This document shows, piece by piece, positions 17,426 through 25,652 of a stretch of 64,000 nucleotides of DNA (positions within the stretch are counted from its first letter, which is position 1; every line of letters begins with the position of its first letter). Both the position numbers and the translations under genes were made by a program. The notes under the pieces are model-generated. The model was not told the DNA's origin. It did no database searches and was given only the letters and a program-made list of their open reading frames with translations. The DNA is from Pseudomonas viridiflava. Lineage in GTDB: Bacteria; Pseudomonadota; Gammaproteobacteria; Pseudomonadales; Pseudomonadaceae. The stretch spans positions 1-64,000 of the forward strand of contig NZ_UTKY01000075.1 in the NCBI RefSeq assembly GCF_900583165.1, given 5' to 3'.

Positions 17426-17766
17426 TCCTTGGGCTCCCGGCCATCGACATGGTCAGTGCCGGTCAAGCCCCGTGATGCCAGCAGCACTACCAGGAACAAG
17501 GCGGTCATGGCAAAGCTGATTACGATGGCGGTGAGCACCAGGGCCTGGGGCAGGGGGTCGGTGTAGTTGAGCAGGTCTTGCGGCACGCCGTCCTTGATGA
17601 TCGGCTCCTTGCCGATAAACAGGCTGCCCATGCTGAAAATGAACAGGTTGACGCCATACGACAACAGGCACAGGCCCATCACTACCTGGAAGGTCCGTGG
17701 CCGCAGGATCAACCACACGCCGGAGGCTGCGAGCACTCCAATGGCGATTGCGATGACTTCTTCCAT
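17422..17766 (-). CDS. shaC: Multisubunit Na+(K+)/H+ antiporter subunit C
   Basis: A 114-residue NuoK-like subunit with three transmembrane helices. The signature VVMGLCLLSYGVNLFIFSMG and the later DPLPQALVLTAIVISFAMTA, with the family's conserved PQALVLTAIVI, identify it as MrpC. It overlaps the shaA stop by one base and shaD by four. Confidence 0.93.
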   Translation of the reverse strand: MEEVIAIAIGVLAASGVWLILRPRTFQVVMGLCLLSYGVNLFIFSMGSLFIGKEPIIKDGVPQDLLNYTDPLPQALVLTAIVISFAMTALFLVVLLASRGLTGTDHVDGREPKE

Positions 17767-20687
17767 CAGGCGGCTCCTTCTGTTGCGGCAACCACTTTGG
17801 CCTGGTTGCTCGGTTTGTGCGCGCGCACCGATTGGTGACCGAGGGCGGTCAGCATCAGCAACGTTGAGCCGACGACCATGGCGTACACGCCGACGTCGAA
17901 GAACAGGGCGCTGGCGACGTGAATATCGCCCAGCACCGGCAAGCTAAAATGCCAGGTGTGCGTAGTCAGGAACGGGTACCCGGCAAACAATGCGCCGAGG
18001 CCGGTGAGTGTGGCCGAGAACAGCCCGAAGCCCATCCAGCGCATTGGCCGCAGGCTCATCTGCGCCTCGACCCACTGGGTGCCGGCGACCATGTACTGCA
18101 GGATAAACGCCACCGACATCACCAGACCGGCGACAAAACCACCCCCCGGTTGATTGTGGCCGCGCATAAACAGGTAGAACGACACCACCAGCGCAATCGG
18201 CAGCAGCAGGCGCACCAGCACCGCCGGCACCATCATAAAGCCCAGGGCGGTGTCGCTGGCCTGGCGCGGGTTAACCAGGTCGGTGGCCACGTCCGGCGCC
18301 AGTTGGCGCTGCTGGGCGGGCAGTTGCATGCTTTCTTTCGAAGGGCGGAAGCGTCGCAGCAGCGCATACACGGTCAGTGCCACGGCGCCGAGCACGGTGA
18401 TCTCACCCAAGGTATCGAAGCCCCGGAAGTCCACCAGCATCACGTTCACCACATTGCTGCCGCCGCCTTCAGGCAGCGCGCGACTGAGGTAGAACGAAGA
18501 AATATCGTTGGGGGTCTGGCGCGTCAGCATCGCATAGGACAGCAGCGCCATGCCGCCGCCCACCACCGTGGACAGCAAAAAGTCACGCACCCGGCGAATC
18601 CGCGCCTTGCGCAGCGAGCTAGGGAGTGGCGACACTTCTTCGATCCGCCGAGGCAGCCAACGCAGGCCCAGCAGGATCAGTACGGTGGTGACCACTTCGA
18701 CCACCAACTGCGTCAGTGCCAGGTCCGGTGCCGAGAACCACACGAAGGTAATACAGGTCATCAGGCCGCAAACGCTGACCATCGTCAGGGCCGCGAGACG
18801 GTGGTACTTGGCTTGCCAGGCGGCGCCGAGGGAGCAGGCAATCGCCAGTACCCACAGCGTGACGAAAACGATCGAGCCCGGGATCTTCGGGCGGTCGCCC
18901 CAACTGAGCCCGCTATTGAGCATCGGGATCAAGCCGCCTACGACCGCCACCAGTACCAGCAGGAACAACTGGGTCTGCAAGCGTTTGGTGCTGATGCGTT
19001 TCTCGATCTTGCGCACGCCGCGCATCATCACCACCAGGCTGCGCTCAAAACCGCGCTTGCCGTTGAAGTAGCTGATCAGGGGCGGGTATTTGAAGCGACC
19101 ACGCTTGAGCTGTTTGCGCAGTACCAAATACAGCACCACGCCGCAGCTCATGGCCACCAGGCTCATGATCATCGGTGCGTTCCAGCCGTGCCAGATCGCC
19201 AGGCTGTATTCGGGCAGCACGCCGCCCACTACCGGCAAGGCGGCGGCGGCCAGGATCGAGCCCACCACCTGGGCCGGGAAGATCCCTACCAGCAGGCAAG
19301 TAAACACCAGCAATTCAACCGGTGCGCGCATCCAGCGCGGCGGTTCGTGGGGCGTGTGGGGCAGGTTGGTGGCGGTGGGGCCGAAGAACACGTCGACGGT
19401 AAAGCGCAGGGCATAGACCACGCTGAACGTACCGGCGATGGTCGCGATCACCGGCAGGGCGAATTCCACCCAGGCGGTCGAGGAAATAAACACGGTCTCG
19501 GCGAAGAACATCTCTTTGGACAGGAAGCCATTGAGCAACGGCACCCCGGCCATGGACGCACTGGCCACCATCGCCAAGGTGGCTGTAAACGGAATCAGCC
19601 GGACCAAACCACTGAGCTTGCGGATATCCCGCGTGCCACTTTCGTGGTCAATAATGCCCGCCGCCATGAACAGCGAAGCCTTGAAGGTGGCATGGTTAAG
19701 GATATGGAACACTGCCGCGACGGCGGCCAGTGGGCTATTGAGGCCCAGAAGAAGGGTAATCAACCCGAGATGGCTGATGGTGGAATAGGCCAGCAGGCCC
19801 TTGAGGTCGTTCTGAAAGATCGCGCAGTAAGCGCCGAGCAGCAGGGTAATCGCGCCGGCACCGCCGACGATATAGAACCATTCTTCGCTGCCGGACAGCG
19901 ACGGCCACAGTCGGGCCAGCAGGAACACGCCGGCTTTCACCATCGTGGCCGAGTGCAGATACGCCGACACTGGCGTGGGCGCCGCCATCGCGTGGGGCAG
20001 CCAGAAGTGGAACGGGAACTGTGCGCTTTTGCTCAACGCGCCGACCAGCACCAGGGCCAGCATCACCGGATACAAGGCATGGGCACGAATCTGATCGCCC
20101 GCCGCCAGCACCAGGTCGAGGTCATAGCTGCCGACGATATGCCCCAGCAACATCACCCCCGCCAGCAGGCACAAACCACCTGCGCCAGTGACCATCAACG
20201 CCATGTAGGCGCCACGTCGTGCATCGGCGCGGTGGTGCCAATAACCAATCAACAGGAACGAGAACAGGCTGGTCAGTTCCCAGAAGAACACGATCTGCAC
20301 CAGGTTGCCGGAAATCACCAGCCCGAGCATGGCGCCCATAAACGCCAGGAAAAACGCAAAGAAACGCGGCACCGGATCGTCCGGTGACATGTAATAGCGC
20401 GCATACAGCGACACCAGCGTGCCGATGCCCAGTACCAGCATCGAGAACAGCCAGGCAAACCCATCCATGCGTAACACGAAGTTCAACCCCAGGCTGGGCA
20501 ACCACATGAATTCTTCGCGGATCACGCCACCGTGGGCGATCTGGGGGTAGAGCAGGGCGACTTGAATGGTGCCGACCAGGGCCACGAGGCCGGCCAACAG
20601 GGATTCGGTGTTACGTGCATTGTGCGGCAGCAAGGCCGCCAGACAGCTGCCAGCGAACGGCAGAAGCAGTAGAACTATCAGGGACAT
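17766..20687 (-). CDS. shaA: Multisubunit Na+(K+)/H+ antiporter subunit A fused to subunit B
   Basis: A 973-residue protein, the first gene of the Sha operon. Residues 1 to about 800 are the NuoL-like MrpA subunit, with FFWELTSLFSFLLIGYWHH, the PFHFWLPHAMAAPTPVSAYLHSATMVKAG loop and the C-terminal MrpA part (PDLALTQLVVEVVTTVLILL). The last about 140 residues are an MrpB domain with the diagnostic RGHNQPGGGFVAGL. Some bacteria encode A and B separately; the fused form is normal in Pseudomonas (ShaAB/PhaAB). The promoter should lie in the 115 bp between its start and the EamA gene. Confidence 0.94.
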   Translation of the reverse strand: MSLIVLLLLPFAGSCLAALLPHNARNTESLLAGLVALVGTIQVALLYPQIAHGGVIREEFMWLPSLGLNFVLRMDGFAWLFSMLVLGIGTLVSLYARYYMSPDDPVPRFFAFFLAFMGAMLGLVISGNLVQIVFFWELTSLFSFLLIGYWHHRADARRGAYMALMVTGAGGLCLLAGVMLLGHIVGSYDLDLVLAAGDQIRAHALYPVMLALVLVGALSKSAQFPFHFWLPHAMAAPTPVSAYLHSATMVKAGVFLLARLWPSLSGSEEWFYIVGGAGAITLLLGAYCAIFQNDLKGLLAYSTISHLGLITLLLGLNSPLAAVAAVFHILNHATFKASLFMAAGIIDHESGTRDIRKLSGLVRLIPFTATLAMVASASMAGVPLLNGFLSKEMFFAETVFISSTAWVEFALPVIATIAGTFSVVYALRFTVDVFFGPTATNLPHTPHEPPRWMRAPVELLVFTCLLVGIFPAQVVGSILAAAALPVVGGVLPEYSLAIWHGWNAPMIMSLVAMSCGVVLYLVLRKQLKRGRFKYPPLISYFNGKRGFERSLVVMMRGVRKIEKRISTKRLQTQLFLLVLVAVVGGLIPMLNSGLSWGDRPKIPGSIVFVTLWVLAIACSLGAAWQAKYHRLAALTMVSVCGLMTCITFVWFSAPDLALTQLVVEVVTTVLILLGLRWLPRRIEEVSPLPSSLRKARIRRVRDFLLSTVVGGGMALLSYAMLTRQTPNDISSFYLSRALPEGGGSNVVNVMLVDFRGFDTLGEITVLGAVALTVYALLRRFRPSKESMQLPAQQRQLAPDVATDLVNPRQASDTALGFMMVPAVLVRLLLPIALVVSFYLFMRGHNQPGGGFVAGLVMSVAFILQYMVAGTQWVEAQMSLRPMRWMGFGLFSATLTGLGALFAGYPFLTTHTWHFSLPVLGDIHVASALFFDVGVYAMVVGSTLLMLTALGHQSVRAHKPSNQAKVVAATEGAA

Positions 20688-20802
20688 AGGCTTCTAATCT
20701 GCGGGAGTTTGGGATGCATCATACGTGCCGCTTTCACGATCACCAAACGGCAACATGTGGCAGGATCCTACAAGGTAGGCCGAAAACGCCCATAACGCAC
20801 TG

Positions 20803-21732
20803 TTACCCCAGACGCTCCTGCTCCAAATCACTTTCCAGGTCAGCGGCCTTCTGCCCCTTGGTCTTCAGCTCACTGACAATCACCGCCACCACAATCAACA
20901 CCGCCCCCAGCATCGCAATCGGCGGGAAGCGCTCGCCTGCAATCCGCCCCACCACCCCGGCCCACACCGGTTCACCGGCATAAATCAACGTGGCACGTGT
21001 CGGCGAGACACTCTGCTGCGCCCAGTTCATTGCCACCTGGATCACCGCACTGGTCAACCCCAGGCCAACCGCGCTGAACAGCAACAACCACGAGAACCCC
21101 GGCAGTGCCTCACCCATCGGCACCACCATCATGAACGACAGCACCGACGCCGTGGCCAGTTGCACCACGGTCACCCGGCGTACGTCTACTTGCCCGGCAT
21201 AGGCACCAATCAAAATAATTTCGGCGGCTATGGCTATTGCCCCAATCAAGGTAGCGATTTCACCCGGGCTGAAATTCAGCGAAGCGCCTGCCGGCCCTGT
21301 CAGCAGCATCAGCCCGGCAAACGCCAGCATGATGCCAATACTCGGCATCAGCCCCGGGCGACGACCCAGCACCAGCCATTGCAGCAACGGTACGAAGGGC
21401 ACGTACAGTGCGGTGATAAACGCCGACTGGCTGCTGAGGATTGTCTGCAAACCAATGGTTTGCAGGCCGTAGCCAAACATGATCGCCACGCCGATAAACA
21501 CCCCGGCCTTGAACTCGAACAGGGTCAGGTCACGTAGCGTGCGCAGGGAGAAAAAGCCGACCACAATCGCCGCCGCCGCAAATCGCAAGCCCACGAAGAA
21601 CATCGGCCCACTGACGGTCATGGCGTGTTGCACCAGCAAAAAGGTGCCGCCCCATATCATCGTGATAAACACCAGGATGCATTCGGCTTTGCTGAAACGG
21701 TTGAAACGCGAGGGGGACTTTGGGGCTGTCAT
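20803..21732 (-). CDS. DMT superfamily (EamA) transporter
   Basis: A 309-residue inner-membrane protein made of two tandem EamA repeats, about ten helices. The first repeat starts with CILVFITMIWGGTFLLVQHA, and the second contains the end motif LIYAGEPVWAGVVGRIAGE. The frame is open far upstream, but that part overlaps the divergent regulator and is not hydrophobic. ATG 21732 gives normal family length, though its ribosome site is weak. It is divergent from an XRE-cupin regulator across about 95 bp, which suggests control by that regulator. Likely an exporter of amino acids or related metabolites; substrate unknown. Confidence 0.85.
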   Translation of the reverse strand: MTAPKSPSRFNRFSKAECILVFITMIWGGTFLLVQHAMTVSGPMFFVGLRFAAAAIVVGFFSLRTLRDLTLFEFKAGVFIGVAIMFGYGLQTIGLQTILSSQSAFITALYVPFVPLLQWLVLGRRPGLMPSIGIMLAFAGLMLLTGPAGASLNFSPGEIATLIGAIAIAAEIILIGAYAGQVDVRRVTVVQLATASVLSFMMVVPMGEALPGFSWLLLFSAVGLGLTSAVIQVAMNWAQQSVSPTRATLIYAGEPVWAGVVGRIAGERFPPIAMLGAVLIVVAVIVSELKTKGQKAADLESDLEQERLG

Positions 21733-21789
21733 GGCGGCTCTGGTCTTGCAAGGGAAAGGCACGGACCGCACAATGCGCCGCACTGCTGG

Positions 21790-21801
21790 GCAGTATACTG
21801 C
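21790..21801. promoter_or_regulatory. Palindrome between the EamA transporter and the XRE-cupin regulator
   Basis: GCAGTATACTGC is a perfect 12-bp palindrome in the short divergent promoter region. It overlaps a second imperfect dyad, ACTGC-tgg-GCAGT at 21782-21794. The position fits an operator for the adjacent XRE regulator; no binding data are available. Confidence 0.45.
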
Positions 21802-21826
21802 GCACACCCACCCATTGAGCAATATA

Positions 21827-22390
21827 GTGCACAAAGAAAATCCACAACGGGCTTCGGTCTTGCAGCACGTCAGCCAGAACGTTCGTCGCCTGCGCCACGC
21901 CGCCGATTTGAGCCAGACCGCGCTTTCGGAAAAATCCGGGGTCAGCCGACGCATGCTGGTGGCTATCGAGGCGGGCGAGAAGAATGTCAGCCTGTCCACC
22001 CTGGACCGCGTGGCGGAGGCGTTGGACGTCGCCTTCAGCGACTTGATCCAGGCCCCGGATGTGCGCGACCACAGCCGCATTAACGAGCTGGCCTGGGCCG
22101 GTGAGATTGATGGCAGCAAGGCGGTTTTGCTGGCCAAGGCCAGTGCGCGCCGTGAAGTGGAGTTGTGGGAGTGGCGCCTGGAACCTGGCGACCGCTATTG
22201 CCCTGACCCCGACCTGGAAGGTTGGAGCGAGCAGCTGTTTGTGTTCGAGGGCAGCCTGACGCTGGTGGTGGCCGGCGTCGAAAACCTGATCGGCGCGGGT
22301 GAGTTCTTCATGTTTGCCAGCCACCAACAACATACCTATCGCAATGACGGTGATGTGGCGGTGCGCTTTATCCGCAGCGTGGTGATCTAA
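21827..22390 (+). CDS. XRE family transcriptional regulator with C-terminal cupin domain
   Basis: About 187 residues. The helix-turn-helix (VRRLRHAADLSQTALSEKSGVSRRMLVAIEAGEKNVSLSTLDRVAEAL) occupies roughly residues 16-64. A small cupin barrel (EGWSEQLFVFEGSLTLVVAGVENLIGAGEFFMFASHQQHTYRN) fills the C-terminal part and probably senses a small ligand. The start is uncertain: the frame is open to 21479, and GTG 21827 was chosen because it lies just before the conserved KENPQRASVLQ segment and leaves a sensible divergent promoter. Its likely target is the EamA exporter. Confidence 0.8.
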   Translation: MHKENPQRASVLQHVSQNVRRLRHAADLSQTALSEKSGVSRRMLVAIEAGEKNVSLSTLDRVAEALDVAFSDLIQAPDVRDHSRINELAWAGEIDGSKAVLLAKASARREVELWEWRLEPGDRYCPDPDLEGWSEQLFVFEGSLTLVVAGVENLIGAGEFFMFASHQQHTYRNDGDVAVRFIRSVVI

Positions 22391-22455
22391 CTGTTTGCCA
22401 GGCAACAGTGGATGCACACTTTGCTGGTTTGAAACGCTGTGCATTACCTTGAATC

Positions 22456-22472
22456 ATCAGCAACCTGCTGAT
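22456..22472. promoter_or_regulatory. Inverted repeat upstream of the sigma-54 promoter
   Basis: ATCAGCA-acc-TGCTGAT is a perfect dyad with 7-bp arms, 19 bp upstream of the sigma-54-like -24 element. It may be an activator or repressor site; it could also be a weak hairpin after the XRE gene, but no T-run follows. Confidence 0.4.
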
Positions 22473-22490
22473 TTTATTGACGATTAAATT

Positions 22491-22507
22491 CAGGCACGAC
22501 TCCTGCA
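22491..22507 (+). promoter_or_regulatory. Probable sigma-54 (RpoN) promoter of the sfnB operon
   Basis: cagGCACGactcctGCa matches the -24/-12 consensus TGGCACG-N4-TTGC with GG and GC exactly 10 nt apart. The mismatches are T to A before GG and one T of TTGC. The expected transcription start would be about 12 bp beyond the GC, roughly 25 bp before the sfnB ATG at 22545. Sulfone and organosulfur genes of Pseudomonas (sfn) are known to depend on sigma-54 with the activator SfnR, which supports the call. Confidence 0.7.
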
Positions 22508-22544
22508 ATCACTCCGATATCCCCTCGGAGCCTGGAGTCGGCCC

Positions 22545-23741
22545 ATGTCAGCCCACCCTCAACACCCTGCCCATATCATCCGCTCGGACGCGGAGGCCAT
22601 CGAGGTCGCCACGCGCCTGGCCGCACGCTTTGCCGTCGACGCCAGCGAGCGCGACCGCGCGCGTCGCCTGCCGGTGGCCGAACTCGACGAATTCTCCGCC
22701 AGCGGCCTGTGGGGCATCACCATTCCCAAGGCCTACGGTGGCGCCGAGGTGTCCTATGTGACGGTGGCGGAGGTGATCAAGTTGATCTCCGCCGCCGACC
22801 CGTCCCTGGGGCAGATCCCGCAGAATCATCTGGGGGTGGTGGACATCCTGCTGCAAACCGCCACCGAGGAACAAAAGCGCTACTACTTCGGTAAAGTCCT
22901 CGCGGGTTATCGCTTCGGCAATGCGTTCTCTGAAGCCAAGAGCAAGAACGCCGGCACCTTTGATACGCAGATCCGCTTCGATGGCGACACCGCGCACATC
23001 AACGGTGAAAAGTTCTACTGCACCGGCGCGCTGTTCGCCCATATCGTGCCTACCGTGGGCAATAACGAAAAGGATCAGGCGTTCATAGCCTTTGTCGAGC
23101 GTGATGCCCCGGGGCTTAACGTGATCGACAGTTGGGACGGCTTTGGCCAGCGCACCACCGCCAGCGGCGGCGTGACCCTGGACGGTGTCACCGTGCCCCG
23201 CAGTGCGGTAATTCCCGCGCACCTGGCGTTCGACCAACCCACCGCCAACGGCCCGATTTCCCAGATCATCCAGGCGGCCGTCGATACCGGCATCGCCCTG
23301 GGCGCGCTTGAGCAAGCCAAGATTTATGCGCGCCAGGCACGCCCTTGGATCGACAGCCAACAGGATCACGGCTGGCAAGACCCGTTCACCATCGCCGCCA
23401 TCGGCGATTTGGAGTGGCGCGTACACGGCACCGAAGCCATTCTCGCCAAAGCCGGAAAAGCGGTGGACCAGGCGCTCGCCGAACCCAGCGAAGACACGGT
23501 AGCCCACGCCTCGCTCGTCGTCGCCCAGGCCAAAGTGTTGTCGGCTGAAACCGCCTTGCTCGCCAGCAGCAAACTGTTCGAACTGGCCGGCACCCGCTCG
23601 GTCACCGGCAAGCACAACCTCGACCGTTTCTGGCGCAACGCCCGCACCCACACCCTGCATGACCCGGCCCGCTGGAAATACCACCTGATCGGCAACTTCG
23701 TGCTCAACGGCGTGAAACCCGCGCGCCACGCCTGGAACTGA
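22545..23741 (+). CDS. sfnB: SfnB family sulfur acquisition oxidoreductase (acyl-CoA dehydrogenase fold)
   Basis: A 398-residue flavoprotein of the acyl-CoA dehydrogenase fold, in the SfnB/DszC branch. The N-terminal helical domain contains RRLPVAELDEFSASGLWGITIPKAYGG, the middle beta domain holds FSEAKSKNAGTFDTQIRFDG and KFYCTGALFAHIV, and the C-terminus has GTRSVTGKHNLDRFWRNARTHTLHDPARWKYH. The C-terminal sequence and the DszA-type neighbour favour a monooxygenase or reductase of organosulfur compounds rather than fatty acid oxidation. It is the first gene after a sigma-54-like promoter. The exact substrate (alkyl sulfone, sulfonate or other) is not known. Confidence 0.82.
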   Translation: MSAHPQHPAHIIRSDAEAIEVATRLAARFAVDASERDRARRLPVAELDEFSASGLWGITIPKAYGGAEVSYVTVAEVIKLISAADPSLGQIPQNHLGVVDILLQTATEEQKRYYFGKVLAGYRFGNAFSEAKSKNAGTFDTQIRFDGDTAHINGEKFYCTGALFAHIVPTVGNNEKDQAFIAFVERDAPGLNVIDSWDGFGQRTTASGGVTLDGVTVPRSAVIPAHLAFDQPTANGPISQIIQAAVDTGIALGALEQAKIYARQARPWIDSQQDHGWQDPFTIAAIGDLEWRVHGTEAILAKAGKAVDQALAEPSEDTVAHASLVVAQAKVLSAETALLASSKLFELAGTRSVTGKHNLDRFWRNARTHTLHDPARWKYHLIGNFVLNGVKPARHAWN

Positions 23742-23752
23742 GGAACTTGACC

Positions 23753-24091
23753 ATGACCGCACCAAGCCACGTTTTAGATCAGGCACGCCAATTGTTGGAC
23801 AGTACTCGCCGCCACGTTGAAACCAGCACCGACCCCTATGTGATCAGCCGCTTCGGCGACTTGCAGATCCGCGTCGATGTCGCTGCCGCCTTGTTGGAAC
23901 GCGCCGAAACCCACCCAAGCCCGGTGGCCGCCACCGAAGCGCAGATCGCCGCCGCCGAAGCCTTGATTGCCGCCAGCAACGCCGAATTTGAACTCACCGG
24001 CCAACGCACTGCGCTGCCGTCGCCCCTGGATGATCCGCTGCGCACCAAGTACCAGATCGTCGGCAACTACCACCTCAACGGAGTGCTGTGA
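23753..24091 (+). CDS. Small SfnB-like protein (C-terminal domain fragment of the acyl-CoA dehydrogenase fold)
   Basis: A 112-residue helical protein, MTAPSHVLDQARQLL through LRTKYQIVGNYHLNGVL. Its end resembles the end of SfnB (WKYHLIGNFVLNGVK), and its helices (DLQIRVDVAAALLERAETH, AEALIAASNAEFELTGQR) match the C-terminal bundle of SfnB-type enzymes (GDLEWRVHGTEAILAKAGK, AETALLASSKLFELAGTR). The N-terminal and flavin-binding domains are absent. ATG 23753 has GAGGAAC 6 nt upstream, and the stop overlaps the next start (TGATG), so it is translated within the operon. It may be a remnant of a duplicated enzyme or a dedicated partner subunit of the monooxygenases. Confidence 0.65.
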   Translation: MTAPSHVLDQARQLLDSTRRHVETSTDPYVISRFGDLQIRVDVAAALLERAETHPSPVAATEAQIAAAEALIAASNAEFELTGQRTALPSPLDDPLRTKYQIVGNYHLNGVL

Positions 24092-25470
24092 TGGCCCGTG
24101 AAATTCGCTTGAATGCCTTCGACATGAACTGTGTCGGTCACCAATCCCCTGGCCTGTGGGCGCACCCGCGTGACCGCTCGTGGCAGTACAAGGACCTGGA
24201 ATACTGGACCGATCTGGCCAAAATTCTTGAGCGCGGCAAGTTCGACGGCCTGTTTATCGCCGACGTGCTGGGTATCTACGACGTGTACAACGGCAACGGG
24301 GATGCCGCCATTCGCCAGGCCACCCAAGTGCCGGTCAATGACCCGCTGTCGTTGATCGCGCCGATGGCACTGGTCACCGAGCACCTGGGCTTTGGTCTGA
24401 CCGCCTCGCTGTCGTTTGAACACCCGTACCCGTTCGCCCGCCGCCTCTCGACCTTGGACCACCTGACCAAAGGCCGCATCGGCTGGAACATCGTCACCTC
24501 CTACCTGGAAAGCGGCGCTAAGAACCTCGGCCAGAAAGCCCAGACCGAACACGATGCACGCTACGACTACGCCGAGGAATACTTGGAAGTTTGCTACAAA
24601 CTCTGGGAAGGCAGCTGGGAGGAGGGCGCCGTACTGCGTGACCGTGAGCGCCGTATTTTCAGCGACCCAAGCAAAATCCATGAGATTCGCCACGTCGGCA
24701 AACACTTTCAGGTGCCCGGCATTCACCTGTGCGAGCCGTCGCCGCAACGCACGCCGGTGCTGTACCAGGCCGGTGCGTCCAGCCGTGGCAAGCAGTTCGC
24801 TGCCGAGCAGGCCGAATGTGTGTTTGTCGCCGCGCCGTCCAAAGTGCTGCTGAAAAAAACCGTCGCCGACATCCGCCGCCGTGCTGCCGAGGCCGGGCGA
24901 GATCCGAAGAAGATCCTGATCTTCAACCTGCAAACGGTGATCGTCGGCGAGACCGACGCCAAGGCCAAAGCCAAGTTCGACGAATACAAGTCCTACGTCA
25001 GTTATGAAGGCGCGATGGCGTTGATCTCTGGCTGGACCGGCATCGATTTCAGCCAGTTCAAACCCGATGAGCCCCTCAAGCATGTGCACACCAACGCCAT
25101 TCAGTCAGCGGTGGAGGCGTTTTCTACCGCCGACCCGAATAAGGTGTGGACCCCGAATGAACTGGCCGATTGGGTCGGCATCGGCGGCTTTGGCCCGCTG
25201 TTCGTCGGCGGCCCGGAGACCGTGGCCGACCTGTTGCAGGAATGGGTGGAAGACACCGATGTGGACGGCTTCAACCTGGCCTACGCACTGACCCATGAAA
25301 CCTTTATCGACGCCGTGGAGTTGCTGGTGCCGGAGTTGCAGAAGCGCGGGGTGTACAAGACTGAATATGCCCAGGGTACGTTGCGCGAAAAACTGTTTGG
25401 TGACGGGGATCGGCTGGGCGCCAATCACCCTGGCGCCAGCTACCGCGACCTCAAGGCCACCACTCTCTAA
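24091..25470 (+). CDS. LLM class flavin-dependent monooxygenase, NtaA/SnaA/DszA/DmoA family
   Basis: A 459-residue FMNH2-dependent monooxygenase with a bacterial-luciferase-type TIM barrel. Typical segments are SWQYKDLEYWTDLAKILERGKFDGLFIADVLG, the strand TEHLGFGLTASLSFEHPYPFARRLSTLDHLTKGRIGWNIVTS, and TPVLYQAGASSRGKQFAAEQAECVF. The family includes DszA, nitrilotriacetate monooxygenase and dimethyl sulfide monooxygenase. ATG 24091 overlaps the preceding stop by one base and has GGAG 7 nt upstream. Beside sfnB it most likely oxidises a sulfur compound to release sulfite. It needs a separate flavin reductase, which is not obvious in this window. Confidence 0.88.
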   Translation: MAREIRLNAFDMNCVGHQSPGLWAHPRDRSWQYKDLEYWTDLAKILERGKFDGLFIADVLGIYDVYNGNGDAAIRQATQVPVNDPLSLIAPMALVTEHLGFGLTASLSFEHPYPFARRLSTLDHLTKGRIGWNIVTSYLESGAKNLGQKAQTEHDARYDYAEEYLEVCYKLWEGSWEEGAVLRDRERRIFSDPSKIHEIRHVGKHFQVPGIHLCEPSPQRTPVLYQAGASSRGKQFAAEQAECVFVAAPSKVLLKKTVADIRRRAAEAGRDPKKILIFNLQTVIVGETDAKAKAKFDEYKSYVSYEGAMALISGWTGIDFSQFKPDEPLKHVHTNAIQSAVEAFSTADPNKVWTPNELADWVGIGGFGPLFVGGPETVADLLQEWVEDTDVDGFNLAYALTHETFIDAVELLVPELQKRGVYKTEYAQGTLREKLFGDGDRLGANHPGASYRDLKATTL

Positions 25471-25488
25471 CTGAAACACCTCAATCAA

Positions 25489-25577
25489 TGTGGGAGCTGG
25501 CTTGCCTGCGATAGCGGACTGTCAGTTGATAATTGATCAGCTGACCCACCGCCATCGCAGGCAAGCCAGCTCCCACA
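25489..25577. repeat. REPIN (REP doublet), copy 4 of 5, variant arms
   Basis: Again 89 bp, but the arms read tgtgggagctggcttgcctg rather than the GGGGG form of the other four, so it belongs to a different REPIN subtype. It separates the sfnB-monooxygenase genes from the ABC transporter genes and could act as a partial terminator or mRNA stabiliser between them. Confidence 0.9.
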
Positions 25578-25652
25578 TTTGATCCTCATTGTTTGATAGA
25601 TACCAGCCAGCGGACCACCGCACGCACACCCCACCAATAGGAGCTTTACCCT

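Noticed and set aside
15644..20387. Very long plus-strand open frames opposite the sha operon (for example 15644-17386 and 17919-20387)
   Set aside because: They are shadows of the GC-rich shaA and shaD genes: composition is His/Gln/Arg-rich without domains, while the minus strand shows complete, overlapping antiporter subunits.
14983..20687. The fused shaA-shaB gene as a novel fusion
   Set aside because: The A-B fusion is the normal form of this antiporter in Pseudomonas and related proteobacteria.
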